Part shown: positions 54,341 to 62,108 of the stretch, one piece after another
Layout of the letters: each line of letters starts with the position of its first letter
How positions within the stretch are numbered: position 1 is the stretch's first letter
Source: Geosiphon pyriformis
Taxonomy: Eukaryota > Glomeromycota > Glomeromycetes > Archaeosporales > Geosiphonaceae
Assembly: GCA_016748015.1 (NCBI GenBank)
Contig: JAAOMT010000088.1
Coordinates: forward strand, 93,861 to 155,968
Length of the DNA: 62,108 bases
Reading direction: 5' to 3'
Notes under the pieces: generated by a model
Seen by the model: only the letters and a program-made list of their open reading frames with translations
Told to the model about the DNA's origin: nothing
Databases searched by the model: none
Translations under genes and position numbers: made by a program

Positions 54341-56837
54341 ATTTTCATATCATCATTTTATTATTATTATTATAATTTAATAATTATATATTATGTTGTT
54401 GAAGATTTGACTTTGGAAATTTTAATAGCTTACAATTGTATTTTATTTTCTTTTGATATTTCCATATTTTAAATTCAGTAAATTTTGTTTTATTGGTAAC
54501 TAAAATTAAATGTTCTTTTTTTCCAAACTTTTTTACGGTGTTCAAAAGGAAGAAACAGATTGTTAATCATATATTAATTTGTAATTGTAATGTTATCCAT
54601 AAATAGATATTGATAAATGTCAAATTTAATAGGCTTTTTTTTTAATTAACATTCTTAAACAAAAATGAACTTTAAAAAAATTAATAATAAAGACTGATAT
54701 GTAACCCATTGTGCGTAAACGTGTTGAGGTTTGTATCATTCGAAAGATTGAAATTAAAGAAAAAAGATTTCCTTCGCATGAATAAACCAAATCAAAAGGT
54801 CCGTAAAAAAATATATTAAAAAACTAAATTTAAATAAAATATCTTTTGGCTTTTTCCAAAATAACTTTGGGGAAAAATTTTCTCGCTATTTTAGAAAATT
54901 CTCATATTAGTTCTCTTTCTGTCTAGTTGGAAAGATATTTGAAGAGGATTTAATGCTGATTGGGTAAGCCTATGATCTATTTTTTCCAATATCTTGATAA
55001 CCTTTTTCTTTTAGGTGTTCAAAGAGAAAAAAAAAACAAATCAACAAAACCAAAAGGTTACCACGAGGTTATCACCGGTGTTTATCGCGGGTATAAACTT
55101 TCCCCAAATTAAATGACGACAAATCGTAATATGCTGAAAATCTTTATGAATTTTGTAGGAAAAAGGTAAGAAAAATTATTATGGTTAAAAAAGAATATAT
55201 ATATATTTTTTTCTATCTTTCAAATCGGTTTAGCTTTTTTTTCTCGTGATAAGAATTATTAATTCTGGATCAGCATTACAGAATATGTCATACAAATATT
55301 GTTGTTTAAACCGTTCATTTTAAAAAAAATAATAATTTCAGAATCATTTGGAATTCTCACACTTTTTTGGAGATCTCTTCCGGATCTTCTAGAACGCTAA
55401 AAATGGGTATATTCTGAGAATGTAAATCGTAATAGGAATGATTTGGAATGTGGAATAAATTTATTGAACGAGAGTCAACTAGGCTAAATTTGAAACGATC
55501 TTTTACTTAGATATTGGACGCAAATATCGAGTCTGGTATGAACTATATTCTTTATGGCTGAGGTATTTTCTTTTTTGATTTCTTTTACCAAAGATTAAGG
55601 TTCATTCACAATATGAAATAAGGTCTCATTGAGCCATACAACAATTTTTCTTTTTCACTTCCCAAAATCTAGAATTTGTGCTTCTTGATTTACTTGAAAT
55701 AATATAAAAGGCGAAAACGACCATGCGTTTGTCATATACTTTTTTAAATTTTTAAAAGAAAAGGATTCTCTTAAAGAAAATTCCCCATAGAGCTTTATTG
55801 ATTGTCTAATAATTTACGAAATGTAAATGATAAGCGATTACCCTTATGAGTTAACCCTTTCATAAATCAAAGATAATTTTCTTTTGATTGGATAAAAATT
55901 TCTATTTAATTGAAAGAATTATCAATGTATGGATGCTAAGCAAGTTTTTGGGATAGTCTGGACTTAACCTTGGTTTCTGGAACGTTTTAGTAGCACATTG
56001 TTCCTAGGAAGTTGTTTTTCCTCTTAAAAATTTTAAACACGAAATAAAATTTGAATAATAATAATATTATTATTGTATTCTTGTTGTTGTTGTTGTTGTT
56101 GTTGTTGTTATTAATTGTTTTTATTAATTGTTGTTATTGTTATTGTTATTGTTATTATTATTATTATTATTTCGGTTATAATGTTATAAATATTTGGGAA
56201 AGATAGAAAAATTTTTGAACTCAAATTATTAAAAATTGAACGATTATTAAATTTTCAATCGTTGGTTCTTTTTGGGATAATTTATTATTTGATCATTTTC
56301 AAAGGTAAAGTAATTGATTGGTTTCTGAGAATCTTGTAACCATTCCATCAGTCGGGTAATTAAAAATTAAAATAAACCCCAAATTGAAATTCAAATATTG
56401 GTTGGTCATACAATAAAGTATAAATTATAGCATATAATTAACCTGGGGGCGCCATGCGAGATGCCATCTTCCGAGTCAGATTTATCGTTAACAAGTTTTC
56501 TTTTTAAACTTTCTGCACGGATCGAATTTTAATAAAACTTTAAATTTCTCTGTGCGATACAAACAAAAACACATTCCTTATTTTCAAATTTAAATTAATA
56601 TATTTCAAAAAGAAAATATATATATATATTTGAACTCATACTAATCACATTCTCAAAAACATCAATTTCCATTTATGGACTTCTATAAATCATTTAAACA
56701 CATACTTTAGGGTTTTTTCTTGATTCACTTTGCATGCATTTTAATTGGTGATGGTCCTAAATATCATCCTATCATTAAGAATGACTCAATTTGATAATGA
56801 TCATGTAACCCATTTAATTGATTGATTGATTAGCATC

Positions 56838-56838
56838 C

Positions 56839-56872
<34 letters not shown>

Positions 56873-56880
56873 TATCATTA
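56838..56880. repeat. (ATC)n microsatellite
   Basis: About 13 ATC units followed by a slightly degenerate end. Confidence 0.9.
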
Positions 56881-57449
56881 TCATTTTTAATGCCGTACAC
56901 CAGATTTAAAAAAAATGATACATTTAATTAATTGTTGGTTATTTGTGAAATCATGATTTTTTGGACAAATGATTGTTTGATTGAATTTGAAAAGAAAAAA
57001 AAAAGCGTGTGAATTAATGTTTAATCATTTTTAGAAATCAAAGGAATACGTCACTTTCATCATCAAATTCTTTAATATATATCAATTGTTGCTTAATTTC
57101 AAAATGATATTAAGCAACAATCGTATCATTTTTGAAAAATAATATCTTTATAGATTAAGGATATAAATCACCTGATCACGCTTATCGCCTATATGGTAGA
57201 AGGCTTGCTCGTGTGTAAATTTTTAACGTAATTGATACGGTAAACAAGTATATATTGTTTTTAATTATCTAATTCCCACTGTATACCTTATAAATCATGT
57301 TATCCTCATAGTGGGGAACGCTAAATTCTTTTGGCAATGTGTACAAAAGTTATTGCAAATAATTGATAAACATTAATACTCGCTAATAGTAGAAGTTAAA
57401 ATTAGAAAATGGCGTAAAAAAAAGAAAAAAGATATTATAAAAAAGGGCG

Positions 57450-57472
57450 TGGTTGGGAAACCGGTTTTCCCA
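57450..57472. promoter_or_regulatory. Palindrome upstream of the Ser-rich gene
   Basis: TGGGAAACCGGTTTTCCCA is a near-perfect inverted repeat about 480 bp upstream of the ATG at 57939, close to GGGCGTGG and GCGCCCACG words. It could be a dimeric factor site; this is inference. Confidence 0.3.
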
Positions 57473-57751
57473 AGGGAAAAATAGTATTTAATCATGTCAG
57501 CGCCCACGTTTTTTTTTTTTTTTTTTTAACAAAAAAGCAAAACTGATACTTCTCTCTTTTTTTCTCACGAACGCTTTTTTTTGAAACAAAATTTTTCGCT
57601 CCAGACAAGCACATTCCAAGCGAAATTTATAAATCTCATTTTATTATCTGCCTGGTATCGTCTATGTAAACCTTGAAACTTTATTTCATCGGTTCATAAA
57701 GCTTTCTGTAATATTCTTGGATTTTTTATGAAAAAAAAAAAACCTTGATAA

Positions 57752-57793
<42 letters not shown>

Positions 57794-57938
57794 CATTTGA
57801 TATTTTTAAACCCCTCCCCAAACCAAAGAATTTTTCCAAAAAACATTTTTTACGAAAAATATTTCTTTCACCTTCTATCCTTTACACAATATCTATCATT
57901 CTCATCTCAACTTTTTTACTATAATCACAGAATTCATT

Positions 57939-58427
57939 ATGCATTACAGTCACTCATCCCTACCAACCCCACTCCCAACTATCTACGACTCAATCCCACT
58001 TTCCCTGGAAACACCAGACTCCCTTTCATCATCTTCTTCCTCCTCATCGTCGTCGTCGTCATCTTCGTCCTCATCATCATCATCCCCTTCATCATCCACA
58101 TCAAATTTACACGCTAATCTTTTTACAACCGAAATCTATCCTGAGGCTTATATTCCATGTAGTTCCGCTAGTTCTTCAGCTTTTTCATCAGCCAATTCTA
58201 GCCCATTCGGTAGTCCCTATTTGTTACCACGACAAACCCCACCTAGTAGCGACAGTTTCTTTGATCAAAAAGATCTACATATGTTTGCTTTACCCCCACC
58301 ACCATCACGAATTATTCGTAAACCATCGAAAACCGCAATCAGTCGTCGGAATTCGTTGTTGTTGGATTCAATTCTTGAAGAAGATATTGGATCAGTTGAT
58401 GAAGTGACCATTGGAAATCGTGTTTGA
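57939..58427 (+). CDS. Serine-rich protein of unknown function
   Basis: Intronless, 162 codons, from the first in-frame ATG (MHYSHSSLPTPLPTIYDSIP) to TGA. Residues about 28-52 are almost pure Ser, written with several Ser codons in trinucleotide runs (TCA, TCC, TCG, TCT), so a microsatellite inside a coding region. The rest is unlike random: FTTEIYPEAYIPC, a Ser-rich spacer, SPYLLPRQTPPSSDSFFDQK, MFALPPPPSRIIRKPSK and a basic-then-acidic end (AISRRNSLLLDSILEEDIGS). RRNS is a consensus-type basophilic kinase site. No signal peptide or membrane segment; probably disordered. The codon use and GC are like the host genes. I do not recognise a family. Confidence 0.65.
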   Translation: MHYSHSSLPTPLPTIYDSIPLSLETPDSLSSSSSSSSSSSSSSSSSSSSPSSSTSNLHANLFTTEIYPEAYIPCSSASSSAFSSANSSPFGSPYLLPRQTPPSSDSFFDQKDLHMFALPPPPSRIIRKPSKTAISRRNSLLLDSILEEDIGSVDEVTIGNRV

Positions 58428-58656
58428 TGATGAATTTTTCAAGTGGAATTTGGGGATTAGTTTTACTTGATTTCATTCGATTTGATTTGATTTGATCATC
58501 TTTGGGTTAATTCGTGTCAAGGTATTATTATAGAAAGTATTTAAACTTTCTTTAAACCTTGAATTAATATATTTTTCTTGTGAATTTTTATTTTTGTACA
58601 TTTTTGACAATCTGTATATAATCTCATCACGCATTTCTCATAATAATTATAATAAT

Positions 58657-58658
<2 letters not shown>

Positions 58659-58690
<32 letters not shown>

Positions 58691-58693
58691 GTC
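58659..58693. repeat. (ATC)n microsatellite
   Basis: About eleven ATC units ending in GTCGT, about 230 bp after the Ser-rich gene. Confidence 0.9.
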
Positions 58694-60257
58694 GTATTAT
58701 CATTTAAGTTTTACCTTATATTAATAGTGACAGATTTTTTTTTACTTTCTTAATAATTCATATTCTAATTACCTTTATCATTATAATAATTGAAAATATG
58801 ATTAATAGTAAGTTTGAAAAACATTATTCAGTATTGTTTCTTTTTAGTCATGAGACACATTAAGTCTTTGATTTAATCGTGTTCATTATTTTCTTTGGTG
58901 CATGGGATAAATTAAGATTTTGATTTGATCAGAAATGAAACATGACAACATCTCATTTTCAATTTCATCATAATTTGTGATCAATTGAAAGTTTTATAAT
59001 GAATAGTTTTTATCAGTAAATTATTTCAAAATTTTCTCCCCCTTAAAATCGTATATAAAAGTTCATTTTAAAGATCATACGAATATTAAATTTTCCAATT
59101 CTAACCCATTTGGGTTCATCTTCAATAATTCAATATGTTTGAATTACTGAACCAATTTGTACCGAACATTATTATATTTTGTTAGTAGTATCCTTAGTCT
59201 CTTAAATAATGTCTGACAAAGACTTTATAAAAAAATAATAATCCTTGTTTGATGAAAGAATAAAGTTATAAATCAATCAATCAATCAATGATCCACTAAA
59301 AACCATGAGATAAAAATTACATATTACGAAAAATATCGTCACAAACACGTCACATTTTTTAGGTACAATTAAAATCTCCTTGGTTGGTTAAAAAAAAAAT
59401 TGAAATATGGTCCTATAAAATATTAGATTCTTTTGAACACCTGATAAGAGATGATCAAATTATCTGAGTGAAAGTTTTTTGAGTTCAGAAACACAATAAT
59501 TTTTTTTTAACTCACCATATGACCCTCCATTTAAAATTAAATGAATCATAATTAATATATTAATCGCCCAGTTTGTTGATAACAAAAAGGTTTAGCACAT
59601 TAATTAAAGTTGTATTGATTCCCCTTTTTTTTTGTTCAAATCTTGAACACATTTTGTTCGCTTACTGGGAAAACAAATAAATTAATTAATTAAATAGGTA
59701 TTTATCGGTTAAAAAAAATTAAAAAGTAAAAGGAATAAAATTTTAAAAATTTTTTTTTAACTTTCTGATTAATAAATGTACATGTATAATTAATTCATTT
59801 CATTCGAAAACCAAAGATCTAAACATCTGCAGCTATCCTCTCTCATAGAGGAATTTAAAAAATTTCATTTATAAACTTTTGAACGAAAATCTTTAAAATA
59901 CTAAATTTGAATAAGACCTTTTCTGATAATTATTTAATACTATTTTCAGATACTTTTCAACAAAAAAAACCTTTTTTAACTATTTTATCCGTTTTTGATT
60001 AAGGTGAAAAAGAATCATAATTAAAAGAATCAAGGAGTTATTTAATTAAATTTTCCTAGAATTTTTTTTTGATATCACTCCCGATTTCGATATTAAAACA
60101 AAGTTTGGAGAAACATTTTAATGATAATATTTGGGTTTTTTGAAATCATGATTTACATCTAGTCTTTTCCCTAAGTACTTGAATAACTCTCGAAAATTTA
60201 TTCATGTTTATAAGGGAACCAAAATTACAGATATATAAATAATTGGTGATCGAAAAA

Positions 60258-60402
<145 letters not shown>

Positions 60403-60802
60403 TTAAATTCTCATTATTGCTAATCAAGTTACAAATAATGACTTGTAAATGTTAATTTCTGATACAGAACATTCGAATGTTCTATAGTTTAGATCAAATA
60501 GTTTTATTTTGATTATTTCAGATACTGTAGATATGTGATAATTATTAGATATCATATCTATTCCTATCTAAATATTATTGATCTTACCAAGTTACCTGTA
60601 GAAAATTTAAAATTCTCTCATTTGATAGTATTTTTCCAATATATATTTTATTTTCCAAACTTTGAAAAAAACAATTAGGTCAAATTTTGTATAACATTAA
60701 CTTGTTTTTAAACAAGAATCTGCTTGCCAAAAAAATTGAATATTTTATCAATGACTATTTAGTCCCAAAAGATTAGATTTTGATGAGGAAAAATCCGATA
60801 GC

Positions 60803-60838
<36 letters not shown>

Positions 60839-61327
60839 AATATGAAGTATAAATGAGAAAAAAAGTATAACTAGAAAAAAGCAGGTTCTAGTTTTTTTCA
60901 TTATCGTTATGTGGGATCAACTTTTTTATCAAAAATGAATAGAATTTCACCTGCATGCATTATTTGACACATATATGGTAATTGTTAGAATGTGGTGCTT
61001 CTGAACAGAGATTTATTTGTTATGTGCTTTTCTAAACATCTAAACCTTAATCTAAATTCAGTTTCTTTTTTATCCTCTGTTCTCTTTAATTATGAATCGT
61101 TTTAACTATGATCATAAGAATATTTTTCACAAAATATTTTTCAGTTTTTTTTTTCTCAAAATTTTTGCTTGTTTGCCAAATTTAGTATTCGTCATTAGGA
61201 TCGGGTTAGTTGATTCCCAAGAAATGAAATTTGACGGGGAAATTTCAGGAAAAAAATCTGTTAAACAAGATCTGCATTAATTATTTGTGTAAAAGACACA
61301 GATTTTGAGATAGAGATAAAAAGATGT

Positions 61328-61328
<1 letters not shown>

Positions 61329-61362
<34 letters not shown>
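61329..61362. repeat. (GATT)n microsatellite
   Basis: Eight GATT units ending in GGTTGC. Confidence 0.9.
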
Positions 61363-61366
<4 letters not shown>

Positions 61367-61479
61367 CTTAACGTGTCATATAACACACACGTATTTAATT
61401 TTGGCATTCAACGTCTAATTCTAATAATTAAAGATTTAAATTTTTATTAAATTTAACAAATCATGCAAATATTAAATAA

Positions 61480-62108
61480 AATGAGTTTTTTAAAAATAAT
61501 TATTTTCATCAAAGGTTAATATTTTTTAAAAAAAATTTTTAAACAAATAATATTTTCTTTATTAAATGTTATTATTACATTTTAAATATTTTATCTAATA
61601 TTATATCACATAAATTATCTTTGTTTTTTATCTATATTTTTAGTTTATGGTTTATTTTTAACAAAATACTTATTTATTTTATTATTTTAATGCTTTTACA
61701 AAGTATGATTCTATTATTTTCTATATACATCAAATTAAACAATTCTATAAATAAGTAAAACTTATACAGTTTTACCATATAACCAGCCATCTAAATCAAA
61801 GTTAATAAATACTTATTAATTTTTTAAATTAAATACATTCAATATTTTTATTTTACTAAAGTAATCTTTAAAAATTTATTTATTACAAATATAAATTTTT
61901 CTATTACTTTCTTATTTTTTATCTATTGCAACTTATATATTATATATTATAAATAATTAAAACTAAGTATTTAATTTTCAAAATCACAATAATTAATAAA
62001 ATAAGTTTTTTATATTTTAAACTTAATTATAACTTTTAAATTACTTTAAAAATAAGTTTAATCTGAATTTTTAAAAAATAAAACATGTTTTTATATTTAT
62101 AAACAAAA
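61480..62108 (-). mobile_element. LINE-type 3' tail and relic, minus strand, cut by window
   Basis: 61690-61830 has the tail landmarks in minus order: ATACATCAAATTAAACAATT, then AACCAGCCATCTAAATCAAA (compare AACCAGCCACTTGAACCAG at 16617). The bases to the right are very AT-rich and would be the decayed body. Marks where the repeat zone resumes. Confidence 0.55.

Larger units (their letters stand above)
54341..57938. other. Long non-coding stretch with microsatellites
   Basis: Composition differs from the repeat zones (more CG-containing words). No exon chain could be assembled. An intron-like pair (GTAAGCC at 54964, CTTTTAG at 55014) stands alone. Microsatellites: (TTG)n/(TTA)n 56081-56172, (ATC)n 56838-56880, (AAT)n 57753-57794. 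The last about 500 bp should contain the promoter and 5' leader of the gene at 57939. Confidence 0.45.

Noticed and set aside
56446-56520. Small ORF starting at the ATG in GAGATGCCATCTTCC
   Set aside because: Only about 23 codons with no supporting splice partner or motif.
54341-57938. tRNA or snRNA genes in the non-coding stretch
   Set aside because: Looked for T-arm (GGTTCGA-type) and box motifs by eye and found none convincing; a covariance search would be needed to exclude them.

Overview
The window looks like a piece of a nuclear genome from an arbuscular mycorrhizal fungus (Glomeraceae, most likely Rhizophagus). Three things point there: host genes with many short GT-AG introns, a very AT-rich background, and retrotransposon families (LINE ORF1 proteins with CCHC knuckles, Gypsy gag-pol polyproteins) whose protein sequences I recognise as typical of Rhizophagus. 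I had no database, so the species is an inference. It is an assembled scaffold with one N gap (38113-38888).

Layout. 1-1451: end of a compact LTR element (minus strand, LTRs about 97% alike), inserted in an ORF1-only LINE relative (1452-2970). 3050-7632: dead LINE lacking its endonuclease. 8290-9400: minus-strand, intron-bearing, probably MULE-type transposase relic. 9923-15926: the gene island, with a very-long-chain enoyl-CoA reductase (5 exons, +), an SLS1-like mitochondrial regulator (12 exons, +) and POP5 of RNase P/MRP (3 exons, -). 16515-24395: ORF1-only LINE relatives (copy B minus, two older relics minus, copy C plus). 25580-27010: Gypsy relic. 27015-34770: full-length minus-strand LINE whose ORF1 is split by a 981-bp solo LTR. 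34860-37520: two minus Gypsy relics. 37529-46771: near-complete Gypsy element with gag, protease, zinc module, a dUTPase-like domain, RT, RNase H, integrase and an extra 3' coding stretch, followed by the start of a second internal region (46772-47220). 47230-48760 (minus) and 48980-52745 (plus): further Gypsy relics. 52763-53727: second solo LTR. 54340-61300: single-copy-looking DNA with many microsatellites and one serine-rich intronless gene (57939-58427). 61480-62108: another LINE tail in minus orientation.

No operon-like cooperation is evident. The three island genes are ordinary housekeeping genes (lipid elongation, mitochondrial expression, RNA processing). The most informative material is in the repeats: stop codons in the elements are almost all one transition away from Trp, Arg or Gln codons; catalytic Asp residues are repeatedly Asn; one LINE ORF2 is frame-intact over 4.7 kb despite about a dozen stops; ORF1-only elements carry the same 3' tail as full-length LINEs; and one Gypsy family carries a dUTPase-like domain. 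Exon boundaries given for host genes were derived by hand from splice signals and reading-frame continuity; summed exon lengths are multiples of three in all three genes.
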